From the NCBI GenBank assembly GCA_963575745.1, contig CAUYUJ010009546.1, positions 1 to 64,000 of the forward strand: a stretch of 64,000 bases of DNA, read 5' to 3'. The DNA is from Prorocentrum cordatum (lineage: Eukaryota; Sar; Dinophyceae; Prorocentrales; Prorocentraceae). The position numbers were made by a program, and so were the translations under genes. Shown here piece after piece: positions 51,691 through 61,369 of the stretch (position 1 is its first letter; the number at the start of each line of letters is the position of its first letter). The notes under the pieces are model-generated. The model was not told the DNA's origin and made no database searches. It saw only the letters and a program-made list of their open reading frames with translations.

Positions 51691-51801
51691 GTCTCGACAC
51701 CCGGGCGCCACCTCCAGTGCTGCCCCTGGGGCGCTCCGCGCCGCAAGGTTGGGGTCTTGAGACCGCCCCGGACTACTCGCGGGGGCTGCTGAGGTCAGCT
51801 G
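51653..51801 (+). mobile_element. Three-way-junction palindromic element, copy 6 (long arms)
   Basis: GAGTAGTCCAGGGCGGTCTC (51676-51695) pairs with GAGACCGCCCCGGACTACTC (51759-51778), with one mismatch. Weaker pairing extends out to CAGCTG at both ends (51653 and 51796-51801). The arm sequence is unrelated to copies 1-5, yet the centre keeps the two-hairpin core, weakened: CGGGCGCCACCTCCAGTGCT and CCCCTGGGGCGCTCCGCGCC. Confidence 0.7.
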
Positions 51802-51954
51802 GGACTCCTCGGGGGACTGTCTGGGCGCAGCCCGAAGCCTTACCATCTCAGACCCCATGGCATCGCGAGAGCAATCACCACGGGCGCGTTTCCCTGCCTT
51901 TGGCCTCGGGTGATGGGCCTGTTTTCCACCACCACCACCACCAGAAGTTGGAGG

Positions 51955-52042
51955 GGGAGGAGGAGGAGGAGGAGGAGGAGGAGAGGAGGAGGGAGGAGGA
52001 GGAGGAGGAGGAGGAGGAGGAGGGTGGAGGAGGAGGAGGAGC
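51955..52042 (+). repeat. GGA array
   Basis: GGAGGAGGA with GGGAGG interruptions. Flanks 51920-51950 (CCACCACCACCACC) and 52045-52075 (CGGTGGCGGTGG) are inverted relatives, making a larger foldback around the array. Confidence 0.75.
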
Positions 52043-52229
52043 CCCTCCCCCTCCAACTTACGGTGGCGGTGGTGGAAAGCAGGCCCATCATCGGGGGGGC
52101 CTCGCGCGGCACGCCCAGGGGCTGCCAAGAAACGGCTCAGGAGAAGGAGGCGATCCCGGGCAGTGGGTTGCCGTCGGAGTTCTGGGCTCGCCGTGAGCGG
52201 ACAAAAACGTATCCCGAAGTCGGGAGTGC

Positions 52230-53180
52230 CCCTCTGCAGGAGGAATGTTCAAAAATAGTCAAAAACTAGTCTCGGGATTATGGTTTGATCATTGTTTTGA
52301 CTATGTTGGTGTATGTTTTGGGTATTTTGAGATTTTCGCCCAAAAGCCGCCTGTAGGGGGACACGCCCGACCTAAACGTATCCGCATCCACGGCTTCACC
52401 GGCCTGGCCCCTGGGCCGCGACCCCGTGGGTATACGGGGCGCTTTGTCGCAACGTCCCGCGCGGAGCGTGTCCGCGCGATCGCGTATCCACGGGATCGTG
52501 CCCCGGAGTCCAGGCCACAAGGGCGTGGGTATGGACGCGCTCGCCGCTCGTGAGCTCCTGGGTCTCAAAGAGAAGGTCCAGAGATCTGGGGTCCTCAGAG
52601 CGCGTCTTTCAAGGCAGGCCGATCTGCAAAGAACGGTTTTTCCAAGGCGGGCCTGCCTTCAGAGAGTGGCCTGCTCTGTTCTGATGGCTGTTTGAAGGCG
52701 AATCGGCCTGCAAGACAGCGACCTCATAGGCAAGAGCGGTTTTCGAAGGCGGGACCGCCTTCCGAGAACCGTTCTCCTTGCAGGAGAGGGCCTCCCCGGG
52801 GTGAGCCTGCGGCGTCCTGGGCCTCTTCGCCCCGGGGCCCCGTGCCTCGGGGCCCCGTCCCTGAGGCGCCGAGAAGCCAGGGCCACCCCCCTCTCTCGGG
52901 TGGGCCAGGAGGGCCCAGGACAGGAATGCCCAGACCCCGTCGCGCCGTGGGCATAATCGCGACTCAAGGTGTTTGGACGTCTCGGGCTTCTGGGGCCCTC
53001 GCCGGGCCCTGGAACTGTCACACAACGACTCGGTAGGAAGATCCTGTCCCGAGGAAGGGGTCCAGATCTTCAAGGGGTCCAGACCTCTAGGGGCAACGTT
53101 GTGACAAAGTCGCGACGTCGGGGGTCTGGGAACAAACGCAGGTCTATAAGCGTCCGAGAGTGTCTCCTGAGGCGCTCTGG
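52230..53180. repeat. Hairpin-rich GC DNA, no gene seen
   Basis: A perfect hairpin GAAGGCGG-GA-CCGCCTTC lies near 52756-52773. Related AAGGCGGGCCTGCCTTC (about 52650) and GGCAGGCC words precede it. CGTATCC..GGATACG-type inverted words occur at 52378-52510. No protein family recognised. Confidence 0.5.
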
Positions 53181-53184
53181 ACCA

Positions 53185-53262
53185 GCCGCGGCGCCAGATA
53201 CGTCCTCCGAGCCCGCCATCTCTCAGGTTCAGAGATGTCCGAGTTATCTCGGTCCGAGTCTG
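53185..53262 (+). repeat. Dispersed repeat, copy 1 (pair at 63.6 kb)
   Basis: GCGGCGCCAGATACGTCCTC, CGAGCC, ATCTCTCAGGTT and CCGAGTTATCTCGGTCCGAG correspond in order to 63592-63660. Confidence 0.5.
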
Positions 53263-53295
53263 TCTTCATTTGGGCCTCCTTTCCTCAGAGGAGGA

Positions 53296-53443
53296 AAAGG
53301 TACCCATACCTCTTCCCTTCGCCCGTTATCCCATTTTTTGGCCTCCTGGGCCTCCCTCGTCGCCACCGCTGGATTCGCCTCGAAATCCTGGTCAGAACGC
53401 ACCCCGGGAGCGGTCAGGGGAGTAGCGGTATCGGTACCTCTTG
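53296..53443 (+). mobile_element. AAAGGTACC TIR element, second clear copy
   Basis: AAAGGTACCCATACC (53296-53310) and GGTATCGGTACCTCTT (53427-53442). Length and interior match the 51.0-kb copy. Confidence 0.75.
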
Positions 53444-53579
53444 GTCTCACCATTTCCTTGGGTATTGGCAAGGGCGCGTATCCGTTCCTCCAGGCCGCCC
53501 AGATGTCCGGGGCCCTTGAGTCCCACGCTTCCGTGCGCATGCTATCGCCGTCTAGCAACGAACCGCAGAAGGTCTGTGA

Positions 53580-53835
53580 AGCTGCCCCCCCCCCCCCAAA
53601 ATCCTCGGCTGGTAATCTCGTTCTCCCCCTCCCCTCATCCCTCCCCTCCTAACCCTCCTCGCTCTCCCTCCTCTCTCCTCCTCTTCCTCTTCCTCCTCAT
53701 GCTTCCCTCCTCGCCCCTGCCCATCGTCCTCCCTCTTCTCGTCCTTTCCCTCTTTGCCCTCCTCCTCCTCGCTCTGCATCCTCGCCCTCCTCTCGATGTT
53801 CCCCTCCCTAGGAATCCCCCCTTCCTCGCACTCCC
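53580..53835 (+). repeat. C run and CCT-rich tract
   Basis: A C run near 53587-53598, then CTCC/TCCTC-rich sequence. Frames are Pro/Ser/Leu or Glu/Arg artefacts. Confidence 0.75.
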
Positions 53836-53859
53836 TCAGGACTCCCCCTCCTCGTTGTT

Positions 53860-54245
53860 CGCCTGTGGGTTGTTATCAGGTGTTTTTTTTCTTGGCGGAT
53901 TGTGCTCTCTGGTCGAGTCTGCACGACAGCGGAATTTTGAGCTTGTTGGCAAAGGACTGCAAGAACATTCGCTATATCTCCAATCGAGACGGCGCGTCGA
54001 CTTCGTCGTTGGCACGGCCGTCGTCGTCTCTATATGGGGGTTGCGCACACATTCGTCTGCAGTGAAAACTCGCCATCGTTGTGGTTAGTGTGGTCGGTGT
54101 GTACTGCGCGCGCAAGTGTTTGCCCACTACTTTTCGCCTGTGGGTTGTTGCTGGGTGATTATTTCTCCGGGCGGATTTTGCTCTCTGGCTTACCCTGCTC
54201 GACAGAGGAATGTTGAGTTTGTTTGTGAAATGGTTGACAGATAAT
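53860..54245 (+). repeat. Two ~255-bp diverged direct copies
   Basis: TTCGCCTGTGGGTTGTT..GGTG, GGCGGATT.TGCTCTCTGG, CGACAG.GGAAT.TTGAG and TTCGCTA.ATCTCCAA occur at 53861-53990 and again at 54130-54262. A GTC run follows at 54285-54340. Confidence 0.7.
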
Positions 54246-54349
54246 TCGCTACATCTCCAAGCGATTCGGCGCCAAGTCCTCCGCGTCGTCGTCGTCGTTG
54301 TCGTCGTTGTTTTCGTCGCGATCGTTGTCGTCGTCGTCGTCTTCATATT

Positions 54350-54615
54350 GGAGAGGGACCCTGGGAATGCGTAGGAATCCAAAGGGAGTCTTTGGAATCC
54401 TAGAATCTTTAGGGCTTCCTCGGAGCCAGAGGAATCCCTGGGATTCCTAAGGATTCTTGGGGATCCGATCCTGAAGAATCATGCGAATCCGCATGATTCC
54501 TAAAGAAATCGCCAGGGGATCCTAGGAATCCCAGGAAATCCGTAGGAACCCTTAGAAATCCGACGAACCCATCCGGAAACATAGGAATCTTCGGGGAACA
54601 TCAAGGCTTCTAGGA
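54350..54615. repeat. GGAATCC-word degenerate repeat
   Basis: GGAATCCTAG, GGGATTCCTAAGGATTC and AGGAATCCCAGG recur on both strands, so the tract is rich in short inverted repeats. Non-coding. Confidence 0.7.
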
Positions 54616-54939
54616 ACCCCTAGGGACCCAGCAGTTGCCGCCGCGTGAGGGGACTCATTTTCCCATTGTGGCTTCTGGCTTGAATCCGTCAATAAGCCCG
54701 GGCAGATAATAATTTGTGACAATTAGAAAAAACGGTTTATTAGAGAGTTTGGAGGTTACCAGGGGGTCGGTCTTGTGCCCCTTTCCTCCTTCTCGTCCTC
54801 TTTCTTTGGACACGTCGGCGCGAACAAGCTTCGATTCGATCTCCTGTGCAAGAAAACGCACTGGCGACCCACTTTCGGGACGCTGGCGCGGTAGCGGAAG
54901 AGAAGAGCACTGCAGTGATTCTTGTTGCTGCTGCTGCTG

Positions 54940-54990
54940 TTGCTGCTCCTCCTCCTCCTCCTCCTCCTCCTCCTCCTCCTCCTCTTCTGT
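54940..54990 (+). repeat. CTG then CTC array
   Basis: GCTGCTGCTGCTG (54929-54948) followed by CTCCTCCTC (54947-54985). Confidence 0.85.
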
Positions 54991-55554
54991 GTGGCCGCGG
55001 AGGGTGGGTCAGTCAGTTTTCGCAGGCCTAGAGGTTGACACCAGCACCAATACCGGCGGTGCGCCTCCACCGAGGGAAGGAGATCCCGATCCCGGGGATG
55101 GTGGCAACATTCTGGCTTCCAGGGTGACGAAATATTGCCACCAGCACCGAAATCTAGGATCATCTTCCCCCGGTGTTGGTGTTGGTGCCCATGCCCAGGC
55201 CTCCAGCGTTTCAGCAGGTGGCCGAAGTCGTGCAGTCTGAGATTTGGGGGGGAGGGCTCGGCAGCGCTGATCTTCGCCCCTCCGCGGCGCCCCCCTCCAT
55301 GGGCCCTGCACGTCTGCCGGGCAGTCGTCCTCGGGGGGGGGGCTAATCGGGTCCTGGCGAGGGGCCAGGAGGCTGGCACGAGCACAGGAGTAAAAGGGGG
55401 GGAGGGGGGGAGCACGGGGCGGCGATGGGGACGGAAGGAGGCAGTGAGGGAGGGGATGGTACGGACGACCACAACCACACACCAGACATGGGGGTGGGAG
55501 CATGACGGGGCACGGGTATCCAATTGCATTCCGCACCCCCTTCTCTTCCTCATT

Positions 55555-55705
55555 GTCCTCGTCCTCCTCCTCCTCCTTCCTCCCTCCTCCCTCCTGCCGT
55601 TCCTCCTCATCCTCCTCTTCCTCCTTCTCCTCCGTCCTCTCTTCCGTCCCTTTCCTCCTCCTCCTCCTCCTCCTCCTCCTCCTCCTCCTCCTCCCCCTCC
55701 TCTTT
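55555..55705 (+). repeat. CCT-rich array
   Basis: CTCCTCCTCC with TTCC and GTCC interruptions, cleanest at 55655-55700. Confidence 0.85.
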
Positions 55706-55760
55706 GTCATCCTCCGCTTCCTGCTCCTCCTCGCTTTGTCAACTTGATTGTTTTGAAGTT

Positions 55761-56400
55761 CGGCGATCCTGCTGGCTTGGTCTGCGGCGCCTGGGGCCCT
55801 GGAAATATAACAAAAATTCAAATTTCTTTTTTTGTTGTTAAAAAATCGGAACGCCTGATTTTTTTAAATAGGATGCTTAATTTTTCGGAGGCCCAGGAGG
55901 TTTCGGCGATCCTGCTGGCTTGGTCTGCGGTGCCTGGGGCTCTGGAAACATTGGAAATTTAAAAATTGTTTAAAAAATCCGGAGCGCCTGAACATTTTAA
56001 AACATCCATCGTTTAATGTTTTAATTTTTCGGAGGCCCAGGAGGTTTCGGCGATCCTGCTGGCTTGGTCTGCGGTGCCTGGGGCCCTGGAAACATTAAAA
56101 ACATATTTCTAAAAAGAAAAAATCGGAGCGCCTGCAAATTTTAAAAATCTTAAAAGTTCTGGAATTTTTAATTTTTCGGAGGCCCAGGAGGTTTCGGCGA
56201 TCCTGCAAGCTTGGTCTGCGGTGCCTGGGGCTCTGGAAACATAAAAAAGTAACGTTTTTTGTCGAATTTGTCGGAGCACCTGAAATTAAACAAATATTAG
56301 AATTTTAGCATTTTAATGTTTTCGGAGGCCCAGGAGGTTTCGGCGATCCTGCTGGCTTGGTCTGTGGTGCCTGGGGCCCTGGAAAAATTAAAAAATTCAG
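55761..56400. repeat. 145-bp tandem array, 5 units
   Basis: CGGCGATCCTGC anchors at 55761, 55904, 56048, 56195 and 56341 (143-147-bp spacing). Each unit has a conserved GC-rich ~65-bp half (GGAGGCCCAGGAGGTTTCGG, GCTTGGTCTGCGGTGCCTGG) and an AT-rich half that differs strongly between units except for TCGGAGCGCCTG. A short reading frame crosses it but is not conserved. Confidence 0.9.
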
Positions 56401-56424
56401 AATGTTTGAAATTCTCGGAGCCCC

Positions 56425-56426
56425 CT

Positions 56427-56463
<37 letters not shown>

Positions 56464-56475
56464 ATATATATACAC
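56425..56475. repeat. TA dinucleotide run
   Basis: About 45 bp of TATATA with a TTTA interruption, at the end of the 145-bp array. Confidence 0.9.
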
Positions 56476-56499
56476 ATTAAAAAAATCAGAGCGTTTGGT

Positions 56500-56790
56500 T
56501 CCTCCTCCTCCTTTTGCTCCTTCTCCTTCTCCTCCTCCTCCTTCTCCTCCTCCTCCTCCTCCTCCTCCTGCTCCTTCTCCTCCTGCTGCTGCTCCTCCTC
56601 CTCCTTCTGCTCCTGTTGCTGCTGCTGCTGCTCCTCCTTCTGCTCCTCCTCCTTCTCCTCCTCCTCCTGTTGCTGCTGCTGCTCCTCCTCCTCTTCCTCC
56701 TCCTGTCTCTGCTGCTTCTCCTCCTTCTCCTCCTGTTGCTGCTGCTGCGTCTCCTCCTCTTTCTCCTGCTGCTTCCCTCCTGCCTCCTCC
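56500..56790 (+). repeat. CTC/CTG pyrimidine array
   Basis: CTCCTCCTTCTCC mixed with CTGCTGCTG over ~290 bp, giving an uninterrupted poly-Leu frame that is an artefact. Confidence 0.9.
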
Positions 56791-56849
56791 CTCCCTGACC
56801 CGACGTTGGGAAGTCTGGCGAGTACCGCTGCGCACGGAAACGTCGAGAG

Positions 56850-57460
56850 TTCCGAATCGGATTTAAAGAGGCCGCAGTGGTGCCAAACTTGCGTTTGAGA
56901 TGGAAATCGAAATCGGTGGGCTGGAGGCTGCAGCGACGGTTCTCCTCCACCAAGCTTGCGAGAGCAGTGATTGACACCGTTGGTTGACCAAGCGATCCGA
57001 TCAGGGGCGCTCCTCGGACAAAAAAGAGGCTCCAGGTTTTAGGCAACGCTGCCACGTAAATAAATGTGCCAGGCTAGGTGCCGCTGGAAATCAGCAGTGT
57101 TGCGAAGACGGTCGGGGTTTTGTCGAGACGATGGTTTTTTTGAGAGGCGGTGGCCACAGCGATGTGCTCGCTACTACGGCGTCTGATCAGGCAGTTGCCA
57201 AAGCTATGTGCTCGCTCCTTGAGTTCCGGTCGCCCTGCTAGGACCTCTTCGCCCCTTGTTTACCGCCGCGAAGCAGCAGCAACACAACAGGCAGACCATG
57301 CTTTAAGCTACAACACATAAAAACCACAGTCCCATCGGGCGAGAGTGTGCCTGACGCAGAAATGGGCCCCAGGTCTGGGGCGCCCTTGAGTCAGGGCGCA
57401 GCAAACGCAGGCACACCAGTGAACAAGGCGATCGCGGGCCAAACCTGAGACGCCGAGGAA
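56850..57460. other. No gene recognised
   Basis: A minus frame (about 57055-56800) has ordinary composition (SITALASLVEENRRCSLQPT) but no family; the plus strand is also partly open. Confidence 0.35.
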
Positions 57461-57461
57461 G

Positions 57462-57698
57462 TACCGCCCTCCTTCCCCCTACCTTCTCCCTCCTCCCTCC
57501 TCCCTCCTCCCTCCTCCTCCGCCTTCCCCTCCTTCTCCTCCTCCTTCATCCCCCCTCCCTCCTCCCTCCTCCCTCCTCCTCCGCCTTCTCCTCCTTCTCC
57601 TCCTCCCCCTCCTCCTCCCTCCTCCTCCTCCTCTCTCCTCCTCTCCTCCTCCTCCTCCCTCCTCCTCCTCCTCCTCCTCCTCCTCCTCCTCCTCCTCC

Positions 57699-57732
<34 letters not shown>

Positions 57733-58322
57733 TCCTCGTTACTTCCTCTTTCCTCCTTCCTTCCTCCTTCCCCTCCTACTCCTACTCCTTCCTTCATTCC
57801 TTCCTTCCTTTCTTCCTTCCTTTCCTCCTTCCTTCCTTCCTTCCTCCTTTCTCCACCTTTTCCTCCTCCTCCTCCCTCCTGATCCCCCCCCCCCTCCTCC
57901 TCCCCCCTCCTCCTCCTCCTCCTCCTGTTTTGCTTCGTTTTGCCCGCCACCCCAAGGGTGAGTCGTATCGTATCGTGCCGTTTCGTATCAACCTCCTCCT
58001 CCTCCTCCTCCCCCTCCTCCTCGTCCTCTTTCTCGTCCTCCTCGTCTCCTCCTCCTCCTCCTCCTCCTCCTCCTCCTCCTCCTGCTCCTCTCCCCCCCCT
58101 CCCCTCCCCCTCCCCCTCACCTTCCTCTCCTCCTCCTTCCCCTCCTCCCTCCCTCCTCCTCCTTCTCCTCCTCCTCCTCCTCCTCCTCCTCCGCCTCCGC
58201 CTCCGCCTCTGCCTCCCCTCCTCCTCCTCCTCCTCTCCTCTCCTCCTCCTCCTCCTGCCTCCTCCTCCTCCTCCTCCTCCTCGCACTCCTCTCCTCCCTC
58301 CTCCTCCCCCCCCCCCTCATCA
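57462..58322 (+). repeat. Long CCT/TTCC pyrimidine tract
   Basis: ~860 bp almost entirely pyrimidine on the plus strand: CCTCCTCC, a CAT run at 57700-57732, TTCC runs at 57785-57850 and more CCT. One mixed island (57935-57990) contains GTATCGTATCGTGCCG. All long frames are artefacts. Confidence 0.9.
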
Positions 58323-58494
58323 TCCTCCCTCTGGCCCTGCGGCTCCTCCTGGACCCGAAGGGGCACGCAGCGGACGCCCCCGTCGGATCGCGGACGACCC
58401 GTTCGGCCATGCTTCAGAGGAGGGAGGGGTGAGACAAGGGCGGCCTTGGTCTTTGAGGGGGGGGTCGGCCTTCGGGGGCCCCCCTAAAACGGGA

Positions 58495-58850
58495 TTTGAT
58501 TTTAGGGAGATCGGCCCCCCTAAAATGAGAGGGTGCTTTAGGGGGACCGGTCCCCCTAAAACGGGATTTGATTTTAGGGGGGCCGGTCTCCCTAAAATGG
58601 GAGGGGATTTTAGGGGGACCGGCCCCCCTAAAACGGGATTTGATTTTAGGGAGACCGGTCTCCGTAAAATGAGAGGGGATTTTAGGGGGACCGGCCCCCC
58701 TAAAACGGGATTTGATTTTAGGGGGACCCATCTTCCCAAAATGAGAGGATTTCCATTTAAATTCAGATGGGATTTTAGGGAGACCGCCCGAAAGTGGCAA
58801 GGGATTTCCCTGTCGATTCAGATGGGGTTTTAGAGAGACCAGTCTCCCGA
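58495..58850. repeat. 36-bp palindromic minisatellite (TTTAGGG...CCCTAAA)
   Basis: About nine units, each centred on a palindrome such as TTTTAGGGAGACC joined to GGTCTCCCTAAAA. Units alternate ACGGGATTTGA and ATGAGAGGGGA linkers, giving a 72-bp dimer. Because the unit is palindromic and 36 bp long, both strands read in frame and both give FRG.GPPK-like repeats. No sign of a genuine gene. Confidence 0.9.
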
Positions 58851-58859
58851 AAGCAGAAA

Positions 58860-59080
58860 GGGGACTTCCTGGGGCCTCTTGGGGCCTCCTCGGAGCCACT
58901 CGGGGCTCAGGGCTCGAAATGTACGTTCGCCCCCCCCCCCCCCCCTCCGTCTGGGCACACTCTTGGAGTCGGTATGGAGGGCTTCTTGGGTTGTCTAGAA
59001 GCCTTCTTGGGCCATCTTGGGCACTTGATGGGAATAATCCCAAATCATGCTTTACGTTTCAAGATACCCACCTCATCTAA
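58860..59080. other. C run and flanks, no gene
   Basis: C run near 58931-58946, CTTGGGCC-like words at 58985-59025 recalling the 31-34-kb array. Confidence 0.5.
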
Positions 59081-59800
59081 AAGTGTCGCTCTGCACGCAG
59101 AGTGCAGCATGAAAAGGCAATCGCATCCATCAAACTATATATCATGCTACGTGTTGCTCAAGTTGTTCGGTGTTTCTTAACCGAGGCCCTTCTTACGCCG
59201 TCCCTGCTCCAGCGATGAAGCGGCCTGCTGCCGCTCCGCCTGCTGCGAAGCCCGCAAAACGCATGCACGCACATATTTGTATGTATACAGTCACATATAT
59301 ATAGTATGAAAATATGTAAGTGTAATACATATACTTTGGTATAAGTATACCATCTGCACGATGTCATAAGTATGTGTACTCATATGTAGAACTTGTGGAA
59401 GAAAACTGTACGTTTATGATCACAAGTACATGTTGTGATGCATCCACTGGTACAGTAGCGTGATACACGCTTTACTATGTAGCATGTATAGCACGCTATG
59501 ACAAGACATGATATATATATATATATGTATATATTGTAATACATAAATATATATATACATATAAATAGAATTGTACATGTATATATATAAATATAACTGT
59601 ACGTTATGCACGCACACACATACATGTGTATATATATATATGTGTGCATGTCAATATGATGTATGGGTGTTCATAGGCATACATTGTATACGTACCGATA
59701 TTTGAAACTACGCGTTGTAACATACACGATGCATCGCATGCAGTATGCATCATGATGTTCATTTATGCTTGATAATTACGAATTCAGACACATATATCAT
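59080..59800. other. AT-rich island, no gene seen
   Basis: Distinctly AT-rich against the window. TATATATA runs at 59512-59530, 59548-59560 and 59628-59640; short CACACA/ACATGT words. No tRNA, ORF or TIR recognised. Confidence 0.6.
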
Positions 59801-60185
59801 CCACGGGGCTCAGCAGGTACAGGGGTGTCCATGGAGGCCACAGGAGGCAACAATATATTCCACTAGGTCCAGGCACCACAAGGTCCTAGCAAACATATGG
59901 GAAGCCACCAGGGGATCCCAGTAAACCCAAGGGAACCCCAGGAGGCCATTGAACGTTCCAAGAGGAAGTGCGGGGAGGCCCCACTGCACTTCAGGAAGCC
60001 CTAGGAGGCTTCAGGAGATGCCAGAATACCACTGGAGGCCCCAGCTTCCCAGGACCCCAGGCCCCCAGGAGGCCCGAGAAAATCACAGGAATATTCAAAA
60101 CGCCCAGAGAGCCCCAGGAGGCGGCGCGGCATACCACATGACACCTTGGGAGGTTCCAGGAGGCAGTGTCTGACATGTGGTTTTG
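59800..60185 (+). repeat. CCAGGAGGC degenerate minisatellite
   Basis: CCAGGAGGC, CCTAGGAGGCTTCAGGAG and CAGGAAGCC words at 10-25-bp spacing. Non-coding. Confidence 0.7.
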
Positions 60186-60755
60186 GCGGTGACAACACCC
60201 ATTGGGAACCCAGAGCCCCCAGCAACTCACCACGCGGTGTTGGGATCGGGGTACTGTTTCGAGGATGCGTCGAGCGGTGGTGGCCCCGGGACTCACGAAA
60301 CCCGCTGGTGACCCTGTGTGTCAAAACCTGGGGGTGACACTCTGACGATTTGGGGGGTGGCACTCTGAGGATGGGAGCAAGGAGGGAGGGGGAGGAGGGA
60401 GGGGGGTGGGCGGGAGCGAGAGAGGGAGGGAGGGCATGTGTGTCTGGTATGTGGTTCTGGTCGCTGGCACGGGAGGGGATGAGGACAGCAGGAGGAGGGG
60501 GGGGCACCCATTCGAGCGGACCGAAGGCGGTCCACGAGCACCCACAGCTGGAAGCGAGGCCAGAGCTGAAGTGCACATACATGGGGAAACGGGACCACTA
60601 TGTATGTTTGTTCGACAGAAAAAGAGGAGGAGGGGAGAGTTGAGGCGGGCGAAAAGAGGGGAGGAGGGGAAGGAGGGGGGTCGACATTGCTGCATGTAGC
60701 TGGGTTTGTCCCCTCCATTGTTCACGTTCCTCAATACATTGCCGCCTCAGCTTCG

Positions 60756-60980
60756 TCATGTCTCGTTGCGGCTGCTGCCGTGGTTGTCGCCTTCGCCGTT
60801 GCTGACAACGTCGTCGCCCTCGCCCGGGGGTTCCGAAGATTTCCCCCAGGTTGTCTGCGAAGGTCCTCGGATGCCTTCGGGGGGGTTGTGCGACACGTTC
60901 ACAGATGTTGCATTTGCGATGCTCGATCCTTGATCGCCCTCGTCTTCACCGAATGCCCCGTGGGCGCTTGGGCATTCGAC
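60756..60980 (-). CDS. Candidate 3' exon, unknown hydrophilic protein
   Basis: A minus frame beginning about VECPSAHGAFGEDEGDQGSS, passing SVNVSHNPPEGIRGPSQTTW and EGDDVVSNGEGDNHGSS, ends RNET and TGA (complement of 60756-60758). Composition is Gly/Glu/Asp/Asn/Ser, unlike the surrounding arrays. A further minus frame at 61021-61215 (TEKKRRLGDGSQ, EKEADHDQRAGGEIEEAW) may be an upstream exon in another register. No family recognised, and disordered low-complexity sequence can arise by chance. Confidence 0.3.
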   Translation of the reverse strand, partial: VECPSAHGAFGEDEGDQGSSIANATSVNVSHNPPEGIRGPSQTTWGKSSEPPGEGDDVVSNGEGDNHGSSRNET

Positions 60981-61369
60981 GAAGTGGGCCCTACGTTCCC
61001 TACTCGACAGCCTGGTCCCTTTACCACCTATTCGCCCATGCTTCTTCTATTTCCCCGCCTGCGCGTTGGTCGTGGTCTGCTTCCTTCTCCGTCCTTTTCT
61101 CCTCGTCGCCACGCAGCGCAGACCGCTGGGCTGCTGCCGTAGCATGCTGGGAGCCGTCTCCGAGGCGACGTTTCTTTTCTGTTCTGCCATGAGGAAACGG
61201 GTCCCTGAGGGACACGGGTCCTGGATTGTTGCGCTTTCCCCAGGTCCAGCTATTCGCTTCCCCCTAGTCTGCTGCGCTTTCCCCTAGATTGCTGCGCTTT
61301 ACCATCGACAGATTCGCTTTGCTGACGGTCCAGAAGGGCCCAAGGTGCTTGAAAATGGAGGACTCCTTC

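Noticed and set aside
59510-59645. Origin or promoter in TATATA runs
   Set aside because: Simple TA repeats only; no associated gene or dyad beyond the repeats themselves.
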